A stretch of 64,000 nucleotides of DNA. Origin: Corynebacterium vitaeruminis (lineage in GTDB: Bacteria > Actinomycetota > Actinomycetes > Mycobacteriales > Mycobacteriaceae). The position numbers and the translations under genes are program-made. Location: positions 62,001 to 126,000 of the forward strand of contig NZ_JVVM01000006.1 in the NCBI RefSeq assembly GCF_001054325.1, in the 5' to 3' direction. This document shows positions 1-9,651 of the stretch, one piece after another (the first letter of the stretch is position 1; every line of letters starts with the position of its first letter). The notes under the pieces were generated by a model, which was not told the origin of the DNA, did not search any database, and saw only the letters and a program-made list of their open reading frames with translations.

Positions 1-420
1 GCTGGCGCACTGCGCCCGACCGCTCAGCCGGAACAGGACGTCAGCTATGCGGCTAAGTTCGGGCCGGAGGATGCCCGAATCGTCTGGACTCACCCGCGCC
101 ATCTCCTCGACCGCCGCGCTCGCGCGTTCACGCCCGCTCCAGGTGCGTGGACGACTCTCGACGGCGCACGTCTGAAAGTCGGAGAGCTCACCCCGCTTTC
201 CGACGAGGACAGCGCCGCAATCGAAGAGGTGCGAAAGGCAGCCGCTCCGGAGGCGGCAGCCGCCACACCGGGAGAATTGGTAGTGGAAAAGCACCGGGTA
301 TCCGCGCGTTGTGCCGATGGCTATGTGCAGCTGGTGAAGGTGCAGCCGCAGGGCAAGAAGATGATGGATGCGTCCGACTGGGCACGAGGAAGCCAACCCG
401 GCGGAAAGGTCTGCGAGTAA
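1..420 (+). CDS. fmt: Methionyl-tRNA formyltransferase, C-terminal part (truncated by window start)
   Basis: The reading frame is open from base 1 to the TAA at 418-420, giving about 139 residues of the C-terminal domain. The segment contains the typical Fmt C-terminal features: an IVWTHPRH-like stretch near the start and VQLVKVQPQGKKMM followed by a final helix (DASDWARG). Fmt formylates the initiator Met-tRNA in the cytoplasm using 10-formyl-tetrahydrofolate. The catalytic N-terminal domain lies outside the window. The stop codon is followed immediately by the ATG of rsmB, so the two are probably cotranscribed and translationally coupled. Confidence 0.9.
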   Translation, partial: AGALRPTAQPEQDVSYAAKFGPEDARIVWTHPRHLLDRRARAFTPAPGAWTTLDGARLKVGELTPLSDEDSAAIEEVRKAAAPEAAAATPGELVVEKHRVSARCADGYVQLVKVQPQGKKMMDASDWARGSQPGGKVCE

Positions 421-1887
421 ATGGGCAACGACAAACCTCGCCACGCCGGTGGCGGACGGCAGCGCAGCGACCGCGGCGGACAGGGCCGCAATGACCGCAA
501 CCGTAAGCGAGATAATCGCCGGAACCACCGTGAAGACAATCGCGGTGGTATTGACCAGCCGCGCAAGGTTGCACTGAGGGTGCTGGCTGAAGTCCGCGAG
601 AATGATGCCTATGCGAACCTTTTGCTGCCGAAGTTGCTGAAGGCACACAAGCTCAAGGGTCGGGACGCCGCTTTTGCTACAGAGCTTACGTACGGCACCC
701 TGCGGGCGGAAGGCCTGTTGGATGCCGTGATTGAGGCATCGTCGTCACGCCCATTGAGCGAAATTGCTGGCCCGGTGATGGACGTACTGCGTCTGGGAAC
801 GTACCAGCTACTGCGTACGCGAGTCGATGCCTACGCAGCGGTTGATACCTCGGTGCGGGCAGTGGCAAAGGTCGCGGGACCTGGTGCGCGTGGCTTTGTC
901 AATGCCATCTTGCGGAAGGTCTCCTCGAAAACCGAAAGTGAGTGGGTGGCTGAGATTGCACCGGATCCGGCGTCTGATCCGATTGGCTACGTGGCGATGA
1001 AGTACGCCCATCCGCGCTGGATTGCGATGGAGTTTGCCCGTGCACTCGGTGCACAAGCCGGTGAATTGCAGCAGGCGCTGGCCGCGGACGACGCCCGCCC
1101 ACTGGTGCACTTGGTCGCCCGCCCGGGCGAGATTACCGCGGAGGAATTGGCACTTATCACTGGCGGTGAGGAGGGGCCGTGGTCGCCGTACTGTGTGCGG
1201 TTGGACTCCGGCGCCCCGGGAGAATTAGAGCCGGTTCGACAGGGCTTGGCTGCGGTGCAGGATGAGGGTTCTCAGCTCATTGCGCGTGCCGTCACAATGG
1301 CGCCAATCACCGGTGAAGATAGTGGCCGCTGGTTGGACTTGTGTTCTGGTCCCGGTGGTAAGTCAGCGTTCATCGGCGGAATCGCCGCTATTGAGGGCGC
1401 GAAGCTCGATGCTGTTGAAGTATCTGCGACTCGCGCAGAACTGGTGAAGAAGGCCACGGTTGGGCTACCAGTGACGGTAACCGTCGCGGATGGCCGCGAT
1501 ACTGGCCTGGATACAGGCTTTGACCGCATCCTTGTCGACGCACCGTGTTCAGGATTAGGCTCGCTTCGCCGTCGTCCGGAGGCGCGCTGGCGCAAGTCAC
1601 CGGGCGATCTTAACTCGTTGACCACGCTGCAGTTTGAGCTGCTCAGTGAGGCAGTGCGCCTAGCACGGCCGGGTGGCATCATCGTCTATTCCACGTGTTC
1701 TCCACATCTACGGGAAACCCGGGGCATCGTCGATAAGGCTTTGGCAGAACTGCCGGTGACTGAGCTGAACGCACACGAGTTGGTAGCGCCGATGACCGAT
1801 GTCGGACCTTATCCATCGGTACAGATGTGGCCGCACCGCCACGGCACCGATGCGATGTTCTTCTCAGTTTTGCGCAAGAACGACTAG
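421..1887 (+). CDS. rsmB: 16S rRNA m5C967-type methyltransferase, RsmB/Sun/Fmu family
   Basis: 488 residues. A basic, Arg/Gly/Asn-rich N-terminal extension (about 1-47) precedes a NusB-like RNA-binding domain (about 48-185) and a C-terminal SAM-dependent methyltransferase domain. The SAM-binding motif is LDLCSGPGGKS. The two cysteines expected for RNA m5C methyltransferases are present: Cys376 in DAPCSG and Cys426 in STCSPH. The family methylates a cytosine of 16S rRNA during ribosome assembly. The ATG directly abuts the fmt stop, the usual fmt-rsmB arrangement. The charged N-terminal extension is longer than in E. coli RsmB and probably disordered. Confidence 0.92.
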   Translation: MGNDKPRHAGGGRQRSDRGGQGRNDRNRKRDNRRNHREDNRGGIDQPRKVALRVLAEVRENDAYANLLLPKLLKAHKLKGRDAAFATELTYGTLRAEGLLDAVIEASSSRPLSEIAGPVMDVLRLGTYQLLRTRVDAYAAVDTSVRAVAKVAGPGARGFVNAILRKVSSKTESEWVAEIAPDPASDPIGYVAMKYAHPRWIAMEFARALGAQAGELQQALAADDARPLVHLVARPGEITAEELALITGGEEGPWSPYCVRLDSGAPGELEPVRQGLAAVQDEGSQLIARAVTMAPITGEDSGRWLDLCSGPGGKSAFIGGIAAIEGAKLDAVEVSATRAELVKKATVGLPVTVTVADGRDTGLDTGFDRILVDAPCSGLGSLRRRPEARWRKSPGDLNSLTTLQFELLSEAVRLARPGGIIVYSTCSPHLRETRGIVDKALAELPVTELNAHELVAPMTDVGPYPSVQMWPHRHGTDAMFFSVLRKND

Positions 1888-1890
1888 GCT
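1885..1890 (+). promoter_or_regulatory. Candidate -10 box of a leaderless rpe mRNA
   Basis: TAGGCT ends 8 nt before the rpe ATG at 1899, so transcription would start at or next to the start codon. The only purine-rich stretch (AGAGGG, 1892-1897) is one base from the ATG, too close for a Shine-Dalgarno. No clear -35 box is seen. This is inference from spacing only. Confidence 0.4.
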
Positions 1891-1898
1891 CAGAGGGT

Positions 1899-2567
1899 AT
1901 GAGCGCACCAATTATCGCCCCGTCCATTCTCGCCGCTGATTTTGCTCGCCTCGACCGCGAGGTCGAAGCTGTAGTTAACGCTGATTGGCTGCATATCGAC
2001 GTGATGGATGGCCACTTCGTTCCGAACCTGTCCTTTGGCGCCCCGGTGCTGGAGGCCGTGGCTGCGGTGACGGATAAGTACTTGGATGTCCATCTCATGA
2101 TTGAGAATCCAGAAAAGTGGGTCGACACCTACATTAAGGCAGGGGCGAGCTCCGTTATTTTCCATGTGGAAGCTGCCGACGACGCCATCGCACTGGCACA
2201 CCACATTCGTTCGCAGGGTGTGAAGGCCGGATTCTCGCTTCGCCCGGGTACTCCAATTGAGCCCTGGTTGGAACACCTTGCTGAATTCGACGAGGTTCTG
2301 GTCATGAGTGTCGAACCTGGTTTCGGCGGCCAGTCCTTTATGCCGGATCAGCTGGCCAAGGTCGAAAAGTTGCGCGAGCGCATTGACGCCGAAGGTCTAG
2401 AAACTCTGATTGAGATCGACGGTGGCATCTCCGCCAAGACCATCGAAGCCGCTGCCGCCGCTGGTTGCCATGCCTTTGTCGCTGGCTCTGCCGTTTTCGG
2501 CGCAGAGGATCGTGCAGCAGCTGTTGACGAGCTGCGTACGCTGGCAACTGCCGCTGCAGCTAAGTAG
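1899..2567 (+). CDS. rpe: Ribulose-phosphate 3-epimerase
   Basis: 222 residues, TIM-barrel enzyme interconverting ribulose 5-phosphate and xylulose 5-phosphate in the pentose phosphate pathway. Family motifs are clear: PSILAADF near the N-terminus, HIDVMDGHFVPN, HLMIENPEKW, VMSVEPGFGGQSF and IDGGI. The frame is open upstream to 1827, but that would overlap rsmB by about 60 bp; MSAPIIAPSILAADF at 1899 fits family N-termini. It supplies pentose phosphates to the ribBA (DHBP) branch encoded just downstream and to tkt/tal further along. Confidence 0.95.
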   Translation: MSAPIIAPSILAADFARLDREVEAVVNADWLHIDVMDGHFVPNLSFGAPVLEAVAAVTDKYLDVHLMIENPEKWVDTYIKAGASSVIFHVEAADDAIALAHHIRSQGVKAGFSLRPGTPIEPWLEHLAEFDEVLVMSVEPGFGGQSFMPDQLAKVEKLRERIDAEGLETLIEIDGGISAKTIEAAAAAGCHAFVAGSAVFGAEDRAAAVDELRTLATAAAAK

Positions 2568-2583
2568 TCGGCGGTGAGGCACG

Positions 2584-3645
2584 GTGGCACAGTTTCCCGA
2601 TCTCGTCTCCGCACAGCCGCTCACTGATGCAGCGGCCATGTCGCTGGCCATAGAGGCTGGCCAGCGAGTTCGAGGCACCACCTATCCCAATCCGCCGGTT
2701 GGTTGCGTCATCCTCGATTCTTCGGGCATTGCAGTAGGCGTGGCCGGAACTGAGCCGGTAGGCGGGCAACATGCGGAGCCTCAAGCTTTAGAAATGGCGG
2801 GCACTCGAGCTCAGGGCGGCACTGTAGTGGTCACGCTGGAGCCGTGCAACCACATCGGCCACACGCCTCCGTGCACTGAGGCACTTGCGTCGGCCGGTAT
2901 TTCCCGCGTCATCTTTGCTGTCGCTGATCCCAATCCCGTTGCCGCTGGCGGCAGCGAGTGGTTGCGCTATAAAGGAATCGAAGTCAGCGAAGAATTCGAT
3001 CGTGACCGCGTAGCAGCCGGCTATCTGCGTCCATGGCTTCACTGGCAGCGGACTCGTCGCCCGCATATCACGCTCAAAACGGCGGGCACACTCGACGGTT
3101 TCGCCGCCGCTACCGACCACACCTCGCAGTGGATTACGGGGGAGCAAGCGCGAGCGCGGGTACATGTCGATCGTGCTCGTCGGCAAGCGATTGTCATTGG
3201 CACGGGGACAGTGCTCGCGGACAACCCGCGATTGACGGCGCGCACACCAGACGGCGATGAGCTGCCGACGCAACCTCTGCGCATTGCGATTGGTACCTCG
3301 GAGATTGCCGCCGACGCGAACATTCGTGGCGATAATTTCCGCCAGATTCGCACCCACGATGTTGAAGTGGCGCTGGAGGCAATGGCGGATATGGGGCTTA
3401 TCGACGTCCTGGTAGAGGGGGGCCCGCGTCTAGCCAGCGCCTTCTTGGATGCCGATGCCGTTGATGCGATTGAGTCCTATATCGCCCCGGCATTTCTCGG
3501 CGCCGGTCTGCCGGTAACTTCTGCCAACCATGAGACCACGATTACTGACATCTCGCGCTTTCGTACCGTCGCGGTCGAGACTTTGGGAGATGACGTTTTA
3601 ATCACGGCTCTCCGCAGTGGCAAAGATCGCAGGCTGACCAGCTAG
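2584..3645 (+). CDS. ribD: Bifunctional riboflavin biosynthesis deaminase/reductase RibD
   Basis: 353 residues with a GTG start at 2584. The N-terminal deaminase domain carries the zinc motifs HAEPQAL and a PCNH.GHTPPC segment; the C-terminal part is the NADPH-dependent reductase (KTAGTLDGFAA, VLVEGGPRLASAF). It performs the deamination and side-chain reduction that follow GTP cyclohydrolase II in riboflavin synthesis. It lies 16 nt after rpe and heads the rib cluster, a common actinobacterial arrangement. A GAGG at about 2575-2578 can act as ribosome binding site. Confidence 0.93.
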   Translation: MAQFPDLVSAQPLTDAAAMSLAIEAGQRVRGTTYPNPPVGCVILDSSGIAVGVAGTEPVGGQHAEPQALEMAGTRAQGGTVVVTLEPCNHIGHTPPCTEALASAGISRVIFAVADPNPVAAGGSEWLRYKGIEVSEEFDRDRVAAGYLRPWLHWQRTRRPHITLKTAGTLDGFAAATDHTSQWITGEQARARVHVDRARRQAIVIGTGTVLADNPRLTARTPDGDELPTQPLRIAIGTSEIAADANIRGDNFRQIRTHDVEVALEAMADMGLIDVLVEGGPRLASAFLDADAVDAIESYIAPAFLGAGLPVTSANHETTITDISRFRTVAVETLGDDVLITALRSGKDRRLTS

Positions 3646-3705
3646 AGTTAATCTTGCAAATGTTTTTCAATTTATAACCAGAGGTAAAGGATCCGCCCGA
3701 CCACT

Positions 3706-4293
3706 ATGTTTACGGGAATTGTTGAGGAGCTCGGCGAAATTCGCGAAATCAGCCGCGAAGCCGACTCCATTACCCTGACCATTCACGCGACCACCGTGCT
3801 TGACGACGTACACCACGGCGACTCCATTGCTGTCAACGGCGTTTGCTTGACAGTTGTGGAGTTTGGCGATGACTTCTTCACCGCTGACCTCATGCAGGAG
3901 ACTCTGGACAGGTCGAGCCTCGGCCAGGTTGAGGTCGGCTCCAAGGTCAACCTCGAGCGTGCGACCGCAGTCGGTCAGCGCCTCGGCGGCCATATCGTGC
4001 AGGGTCACGTTGATGGCACTGGCGAGGTCATTTCGCGTGAACCGGGGGAGCGCTGGGAAGTAGTGCGTATTTCCCTGCCGGAGCAGCTCGCCAAGTACGT
4101 CGTGGAAAAGGGCTCGATTGCCGTGGACGGCACTTCGCTGACGGTTTCTGCAGTAGGCGAGGGGTTCTTTGAGGTCAGCCTGATTCCGACGACGCTGACG
4201 GACTCCGTTATTGGTTCGGCTGGTGTGGGGACCAAGGTCAATTTGGAAGCCGATGTGCTGGCCAAGTACGTCGAGAAAATGTTGGAAAGATAA
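3706..4293 (+). CDS. ribC: Riboflavin synthase alpha subunit
   Basis: 195 residues made of two similar beta-barrel halves, each with lumazine-synthase-partner features: MFTGIVEELG at the N-terminus, SIAVNGVCLTV in repeat 1 and SIAVDGTSLTV in repeat 2. It converts two molecules of 6,7-dimethyl-8-ribityllumazine into riboflavin and a pyrimidinedione that is recycled by RibH. The symbol ribE is used for the same gene in some genomes. The 60-bp gap to ribD is too short for an FMN riboswitch. AGAGGTAAAGGA at about 3681-3692 lies rather far from the ATG. Confidence 0.94.
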   Translation: MFTGIVEELGEIREISREADSITLTIHATTVLDDVHHGDSIAVNGVCLTVVEFGDDFFTADLMQETLDRSSLGQVEVGSKVNLERATAVGQRLGGHIVQGHVDGTGEVISREPGERWEVVRISLPEQLAKYVVEKGSIAVDGTSLTVSAVGEGFFEVSLIPTTLTDSVIGSAGVGTKVNLEADVLAKYVEKMLER

Positions 4294-4304
4294 GCTAAGA
4301 GACT

Positions 4305-5567
4305 GTGATTAAGTTCGATTCCGTAGAACAGGCCATTGCGGACATCGCAGCCGGTAAGGCAGTGGTTGTTGTCGATGATGAAGATCGTGAGAACGAGGGC
4401 GACATCATCTTCGCCGCCGAGAAGGCAACGCCTGAACTTGTTGCCTTTATGGTTCGCTATTCCTCTGGTTACATCTGCGCACCGCTGACCGCCAAAGACT
4501 GCGAGCGTCTCAACTTGCCGCCGATGGTGTCGGATAATGAAGACGCCCGCGGCACCGCATACACCGTCACTGTGGACGCCAACACCGGTACCACCGGTAT
4601 TTCCGCCACTGATCGCGCGAACACCATTCGTACGCTGGCTGACCCAACCTCGAATCCGCACGACTTTACCCGTCCAGGACATGTGGTTCCGCTGCGAGCT
4701 CGCGAGGGTGGCGTCCTCGTTCGCGCGGGACACACTGAGGCTGCGGTCGATCTTGCGCGCCTTGCCGGACTTCGACCTGCCGGTGTGCTGTGCGAGGTCG
4801 TCTCCGAGGAGGACCCGACCGGCATGGCGCGCGCAGAGGAACTGCGTCGCTTCTGTGACAAGCACGACCTGGCGCTAATCTCCATCGAGCAGCTCATCGA
4901 ATACCGGCGTCACCACGAGCAACTGATTAAGCGCGTCGTTGAAACCAAACTGCCCACCGATTACGGCGAATTCCGTGCTATCGGCTACCGCAGCCTTATC
5001 GACGGCGTCGAGCACGTAGCTCTCGTTGTTGGCGACATCACTGCCAACGATGGCCAGGACGTCCTCGTGCGCGTCCACTCGGAGTGCCTTACCGGCGATG
5101 CGCTGGGTTCGCGCCGCTGTGATTGCGGTCAGCAGCTACACAACTCCATGCGCATGGTGCATGAGGCCGGCCGTGGTGTGATTCTCTACATGCGTGGCCA
5201 CGAGGGCCGTGGCATCGGTCTAATGCCGAAGCTGCAGGCTTACCACCTGCAAGATGAGGGCGCTGATACCGTCGATGCCAACCTGGCACTCGGCTTGCCG
5301 ACGGATGCTCGCGAGTACGGCACAGGTGCACAAATTCTGCAGGATCTCGGAGTCACCACCATGGCGCTGCTGACGAACAACCCGACTAAGCGCGCCGGCC
5401 TAGGTGGCTATGGACTGGAAATGAGCCGCAGGGTACCGGTGCCAGTTGAGGTCAACGAGGATAACTTGAAATACTTGTTGACAAAGCGCGAGCGCATGGG
5501 CCATGAACTTCCCTGGTTGGATGAGTACATGGAGTCCCACGGAATTTCGACAGAAGGAGCACAGTAG
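4305..5567 (+). CDS. ribBA: Bifunctional DHBP synthase / GTP cyclohydrolase II
   Basis: 420 residues, GTG start at 4305. The N-terminal half is 3,4-dihydroxy-2-butanone-4-phosphate synthase ([43 protein letters not shown]). The C-terminal half is GTP cyclohydrolase II, with the zinc cysteines in [19 protein letters not shown] and the [12 protein letters not shown] motif. The two domains provide both committed precursors of riboflavin, from ribulose 5-phosphate and from GTP. The gene is 11 nt downstream of ribC and its TAG directly precedes the ATG of ribH. Confidence 0.95.
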   Translation: MIKFDSVEQAIADIAAGKAVVVVDDEDRENEGDIIFAAEKATPELVAFMVRYSSGYICAPLTAKDCERLNLPPMVSDNEDARGTAYTVTVDANTGTTGISATDRANTIRTLADPTSNPHDFTRPGHVVPLRAREGGVLVRAGHTEAAVDLARLAGLRPAGVLCEVVSEEDPTGMARAEELRRFCDKHDLALISIEQLIEYRRHHEQLIKRVVETKLPTDYGEFRAIGYRSLIDGVEHVALVVGDITANDGQDVLVRVHSECLTGDALGSRRCDCGQQLHNSMRMVHEAGRGVILYMRGHEGRGIGLMPKLQAYHLQDEGADTVDANLALGLPTDAREYGTGAQILQDLGVTTMALLTNNPTKRAGLGGYGLEMSRRVPVPVEVNEDNLKYLLTKRERMGHELPWLDEYMESHGISTEGAQ

Positions 5568-6050
5568 ATGAGTGGCGCAGGTCTTCCTGACGTTTCCGTT
5601 CCCGATTCGACTGGTGTGACCGTCGGTCTGGTCACTTCTCACTGGAACGAGGAGATCACCGGGCAGCTTCGTCGTGAAGCGCTGGCACAAGCAGCGGAAG
5701 TCGGCGCTGTAGTGACGGATGTGACTGTCGTCGGTGCCCTGGAGATTCCGGTTGTAGCCCAGCAGCTCGCACACACTCACGATGCCGTGGTGGCACTGGG
5801 ATGCGTTATCCGGGGCGGCACCCCGCACTTCGACTACGTTTGCGACTCGGTCACTGAGGGGCTGACTCGGATTGCACTGGACTGTGAAACGCCAGTTGGC
5901 AACGGTGTGTTGACCTGCAACACTGAGCAACAGGCAATTGATCGCGCCGGTGGCGAGGGAGCTGTGGAGAACAAGGGGCGCGAGGCTATGGCCGCAGCGC
6001 TGCATACCGTCGCCGTGTTGAAGTCTCTTCGTGAAGGTGGAGCTGAGTAA
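5568..6050 (+). CDS. ribH: 6,7-dimethyl-8-ribityllumazine synthase
   Basis: 160 residues. Recognisable motifs are SHWNEEIT near the N-terminus, [35 protein letters not shown] and [18 protein letters not shown]. The enzyme condenses the pyrimidine product of the RibD/RibA branch with DHBP to form the lumazine substrate of RibC, and usually forms a capsid-like or pentameric assembly. The ATG abuts the ribBA stop codon without a gap, consistent with translational coupling in one rib operon. Confidence 0.95.
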   Translation: MSGAGLPDVSVPDSTGVTVGLVTSHWNEEITGQLRREALAQAAEVGAVVTDVTVVGALEIPVVAQQLAHTHDAVVALGCVIRGGTPHFDYVCDSVTEGLTRIALDCETPVGNGVLTCNTEQQAIDRAGGEGAVENKGREAMAAALHTVAVLKSLREGGAE

Positions 6051-6052
6051 GA

Positions 6053-6547
6053 ATGGGTAACTCCGAACGCCAAAGCAATTCAACCACCGTCGACAGTGGT
6101 AACGATGACAAGTGGCTGCTGGAAATCACCTCACAGAAGCTGCGCTTGTGGGCGATTATTGCCGCAGTCGTCGTCTTTGCCATCCATGTTTTCATGGGTA
6201 TCGTGGTGGATTTTGGCAACACCGGAGCTTCGGTGACCACCATTGACCAGCTGGCGTTCCCTATGATCGGTCTGATCATCGCCGGAGTATTCCTGCTGCT
6301 GACTCGAGCTCGCGTACGCGTAAATGCGAAGGGCGTGGAAGTCCGCAATCTGCTCAACGCGAAGTTTTACCCGTGGGTCGACATCTATGGCCTGAGCTTT
6401 CCAAAGAAGTCCCGCTGGGCTCGCCTGGAACTGCCGGATTTTGAATTTGTGCCGATGCTGGCCATTCAGTCAGCCGACGGCACTCGCGTCGTGGAGGACA
6501 TTCGTCGGTTCCGTGAACTTGAAGACAAGTTCATGCCGGAGGACTAA
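6053..6547 (+). CDS. PH-domain membrane protein (low-molecular-weight antigen 6 / Cfp6-like)
   Basis: 164 residues. A hydrophilic N-terminus is followed by two hydrophobic segments (about 36-56 and 70-88) and then a soluble C-terminal domain containing RVRVNAKGVEVRNLL and FYPWVDIYGLSFP, typical of the bacterial PH_6 (DUF2581) fold found next to ribH in mycobacteria and corynebacteria. The function is unknown. It begins 2 nt after ribH and is probably the last gene of that operon. Confidence 0.8.
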   Translation: MGNSERQSNSTTVDSGNDDKWLLEITSQKLRLWAIIAAVVVFAIHVFMGIVVDFGNTGASVTTIDQLAFPMIGLIIAGVFLLLTRARVRVNAKGVEVRNLLNAKFYPWVDIYGLSFPKKSRWARLELPDFEFVPMLAIQSADGTRVVEDIRRFRELEDKFMPED

Positions 6548-6576
6548 CCCAAGGACTCGTTTTAAGGACACCCTAA

Positions 6577-8625
6577 GTGACTGACCCTTCTCAGTACCGT
6601 CCCGCCCCCGGCACCATTCCCACGGAGCCGGGGGTGTACCGTTTTCTCGATTCGGCTGGGCGCGTGCTCTACGTCGGTAAGGCGAAGAATCTCCGTGCGC
6701 GTTTGTCGAACTATTTCCAGGACTTAACCCGACTGCACCCCCGCACGCGCCAGATGGTGCAGTCCGCTTCTAAGGTTACGTGGACCGTCGTCCACAACGA
6801 GGTTGAAGCGCTGCAGCTGGAGTACACCTGGATCAAGCGCTTTAATCCGCGGTTCAATGTGATGTACCGCGACGACAAGTCGTACCCGATGCTGGCTGTC
6901 AGCGTCGGAGAGCTGTACCCGCGGCTCTTTCTCTACCGAGGACCGCGCCGCAAGGGTGTGCGCTATTTCGGTCCCTACTCACACGCGTGGGCTATCCGAG
7001 AAACGCTCGACTTGCTGACCCGCGTTTTCCCTGCCCGAACCTGTTCAAAGGGAGTGTTCAACCGACAGCAGGCTTTGGGACGGCCGTGTTTACTCGGCTA
7101 TATCGACAAGTGCTCGGCGCCGTGTGTCGGCCGTGTCAGCGCCGATGAGCATCGCGAGATTGTCCGGGGTTTTACCAGCTTCATGTCGGGCAATACAGGC
7201 CCAGTGACCAGGCGGCTGAAAAAGGAAATGGAAGAAGCCGCCGCCGAGTTAGACTTCGAACGCGCCGCCAGCCTCCGCGACAACCTCACCGCTATCGACA
7301 AGGTCATGGAGCGGCAATCTGTCGTGCTTTCCGACGCCGCCGATGCCGACTTCATTGCGCTAGCAACAGACGAGCTGGAAGCTGCGGTGCAGATTTTCCA
7401 CGTTCGTGCAGGACGTATTTACGGTCAGCGTGGTTGGGTAGTGGAGAAGTCCGGTGAATACGCGACTACGGAGTTCCAAGAGGGAGAGCCCGACCCCAGC
7501 TTGGGCGGGCTGCTGACGCAGTTCCTCACACAGTTCTATGGCGATGCCGCCAAGCACGCGGATGTCGACGGCGATGAATCGACCACCGCCGCCCAGGTTG
7601 TGCCACGCGAAATTCTCGTCCAAGCCACGCCCGACGACCTTGATGAAGTGACTGCGTTCTTAGCTGCTATTCGTGGCACCAACGTGGATATTCGCGTCCC
7701 CCAGCGCGGTGACAAACGAACACTCATGGAGACCGTGCAGAAGAATGCAGCTGAAGCGCTGCGTCAGCACAAGCTAAAGCGGAGCGGGGATTTAACTACT
7801 CGCTCGCAGGCTCTCTCTGAACTCCAGGACGCGCTGTTTATGGATGAAGCGCCACTGCGTATCGAGTGCACTGATATTTCACATATTCAGGGCACGGATG
7901 TGGTGGCCTCGTTAGTGGTCTTTGAGGACGGATTGCCTAAGAAGTCCGATTACCGCCGGTACCGAATCAAGGACGCAGCGGGTGACGGCCGCTCCGACGA
8001 TGTCGGATCTATCGCCGAGGTGGTGCGCCGTCGTTTTCTGCGCCATAACGAGGACAAGCTCGCCATGCCCGATGATGCCAGCGAAATGTTCGTCGAAGAG
8101 ACGACTGATGCCGTCGATGAGCAGTCGCGGAGTAGCCGTAAGTTTGCCTACCCGCCACAGTTGTTCATCGTCGACGGTGGTGCACCACAGGTCGCAGCCG
8201 CACAGGGGGTCCTCGATGAACTCGAGGTCACCGATGTGACATTGGTGGGGATTGCCAAGCGTTTAGAAGAGCTGTGGATTCCCGACGACGATGAGCCGCT
8301 CATCCTGCCGCGCAATTCGGAAGCGATGTACCTAATCCAACGAATTCGTGATGAGGCTCACCGCTTTGCCATCACCTATCACCGTCAGCAGCGCTCTAAA
8401 CGTATGCGCTCGTCGGTGCTCGACGGAATCAAGGGCCTGGGGCCAGCACGCCGCAGCGAGTTGGTCAAGCACTTTGGCTCGGTCGCGGCGCTGAAGAAAG
8501 CCAGCGTCGAGCAAATTGAAGAGGTGCCTGGTTTCGGGCCAATGCTCGCGAAAACTGTCTACGACTATCTCCACTCAGACGTGGAATCGTCCGGACCAAA
8601 CTCAGCTTCCGGCTCCGGAGAGTAG
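6577..8625 (+). CDS. uvrC: UvrABC excision nuclease subunit C
   Basis: 682 residues, GTG start at 6577 preceded by AAGGACA. Domain order: N-terminal GIY-YIG nuclease ([21 protein letters not shown]) for the 3' incision, a UvrB-interacting UVR segment (about 205-240), the RNase H-like 5' nuclease ([21 protein letters not shown]) and C-terminal helix-hairpin-helix motifs ([23 protein letters not shown]). It makes both cuts in nucleotide excision repair with UvrA and UvrB. It heads the conserved uvrC-rapZ-yvcK-whiA cluster. Confidence 0.96.
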   Translation: MTDPSQYRPAPGTIPTEPGVYRFLDSAGRVLYVGKAKNLRARLSNYFQDLTRLHPRTRQMVQSASKVTWTVVHNEVEALQLEYTWIKRFNPRFNVMYRDDKSYPMLAVSVGELYPRLFLYRGPRRKGVRYFGPYSHAWAIRETLDLLTRVFPARTCSKGVFNRQQALGRPCLLGYIDKCSAPCVGRVSADEHREIVRGFTSFMSGNTGPVTRRLKKEMEEAAAELDFERAASLRDNLTAIDKVMERQSVVLSDAADADFIALATDELEAAVQIFHVRAGRIYGQRGWVVEKSGEYATTEFQEGEPDPSLGGLLTQFLTQFYGDAAKHADVDGDESTTAAQVVPREILVQATPDDLDEVTAFLAAIRGTNVDIRVPQRGDKRTLMETVQKNAAEALRQHKLKRSGDLTTRSQALSELQDALFMDEAPLRIECTDISHIQGTDVVASLVVFEDGLPKKSDYRRYRIKDAAGDGRSDDVGSIAEVVRRRFLRHNEDKLAMPDDASEMFVEETTDAVDEQSRSSRKFAYPPQLFIVDGGAPQVAAAQGVLDELEVTDVTLVGIAKRLEELWIPDDDEPLILPRNSEAMYLIQRIRDEAHRFAITYHRQQRSKRMRSSVLDGIKGLGPARRSELVKHFGSVAALKKASVEQIEEVPGFGPMLAKTVYDYLHSDVESSGPNSASGSGE

Positions 8626-8650
8626 GCCAAGAAGTAGGTAAACAACTGGC

Positions 8651-8684
8651 TAAACCCGCACTTGGAACAGGGCTAGCGGGTTTA
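8651..8684 (+). terminator. Stem-loop downstream of uvrC
   Basis: TAAACCCGC (8651-8659) pairs with GCGGGTTTA (8676-8684) across a 16-nt loop, 26 nt after the uvrC stop. The following tract is only weakly T-rich, so termination may be partial. Confidence 0.5.
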
Positions 8685-8722
8685 CTTCCGCTACTAAAAC
8701 CGAGAGCGGTTGGCCGAAATTG

Positions 8723-8728
8723 TATTAG
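8723..8728 (+). promoter_or_regulatory. Candidate -10 box for rapZ (short or no leader)
   Basis: TATTAG lies 9 nt before the rapZ ATG at 8738 and downstream of the uvrC stem-loop. No good -35 element is visible. If used, the mRNA would have almost no 5' untranslated region. Inference from position only. Confidence 0.35.
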
Positions 8729-8737
8729 AGTGATGGC

Positions 8738-9628
8738 ATGATTACTTCGGGCTATTCCCCTCAGGCTGAAAAGTCACTTGTGTTGATTACCGGCATGTCC
8801 GGTTCCGGACGCAATACGGCCGCCAGCGTCTTGGAGGAGATGGGCTGGTATGTCGCAGACAACCTGCCACCGGAGTTAATTATGCGGATGGTCGAGTTGT
8901 CGTTTGAGGCGGACTCTCCGGTAGAGCGCCTCGCTATCGTCACCGATGTGCGCTCGCGGGCATTCGCCGGCAGTTTGGGGGAGGTCCTAGACGGGCTGCG
9001 AAATGAAGGACGCCAGCCGTATGTCATCTTCTTTGATGCCAACGATGACACCCTCATCGCCCGTTATGACTCTGTCCGCCGCACCCATCCGCTGCAGGAC
9101 AATGGGACGCTCTCGCAGGGCATTGCCGCTGAGCGTCAAATGCTCCTGCCAATAAAGGGCATGTCGGATTTGGTAGTGGATACCTCTGATATGAGCGTGC
9201 ACGATTTGCGCCGCGAGCTAGAGCATCAGCTGTCTGATTCCGCCAGCAAGATTCAGCAGATCACCATTGAGTCCTTTGGGTTCAAGCACGGTGCACCGCG
9301 AGATGCCGACATGCTTTTCGACGTTCGTTTTCTCCCCAACCCCTATTGGGTACCTGAGCTGCGTGCAGGCCGCGGGACCAACAAAGCGGTGGCCGACTAC
9401 GTGCTGTCCCAACCTGAATCTCAGGGGTTCTTGGACAACGTCACAAACTTGATTGAATTGGTTCTGCCCGGGTACCGCCGTGAGGGCAAGGGTTTTATGA
9501 CTATCGCTGTGGGATGCACCGGAGGCCATCACCGAAGTGTGGCCATGTCGGAGGCGCTGGCTAAGAAACTCGAGGGAGTTTCCGGCATCAACGTCAACGT
9601 CGTCCACCGCGATATCGACCGCAATTAG
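8738..9628 (+). CDS. rapZ: RNase adapter RapZ / nucleotide-binding YvcJ family protein
   Basis: 296 residues. The N-terminal P-loop reads ITGMSGSGRNTA with Arg in place of the usual Lys, a variation common in actinobacteria; VLEEMGWYVADNLPPEL follows. The C-terminal signature GCTGGHHRSV is present. In E. coli RapZ guides RNase E to the GlmZ sRNA and in Gram-positives the homologue is a nucleotide-binding protein of less certain role, so an sRNA-adapter role here is only an inference. The conserved rapZ-yvcK-whiA order supports the assignment. Confidence 0.92.
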   Translation: MITSGYSPQAEKSLVLITGMSGSGRNTAASVLEEMGWYVADNLPPELIMRMVELSFEADSPVERLAIVTDVRSRAFAGSLGEVLDGLRNEGRQPYVIFFDANDDTLIARYDSVRRTHPLQDNGTLSQGIAAERQMLLPIKGMSDLVVDTSDMSVHDLRRELEHQLSDSASKIQQITIESFGFKHGAPRDADMLFDVRFLPNPYWVPELRAGRGTNKAVADYVLSQPESQGFLDNVTNLIELVLPGYRREGKGFMTIAVGCTGGHHRSVAMSEALAKKLEGVSGINVNVVHRDIDRN

Positions 9629-9651
9629 CGGTTTTCGTGGAGGTGTAGGAA

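Noticed and set aside
2568..3705. Possible FMN riboswitch for the rib genes
   Set aside because: The gaps before ribD (16 bp) and ribC (60 bp) are too short, and no conserved riboswitch blocks are visible there.
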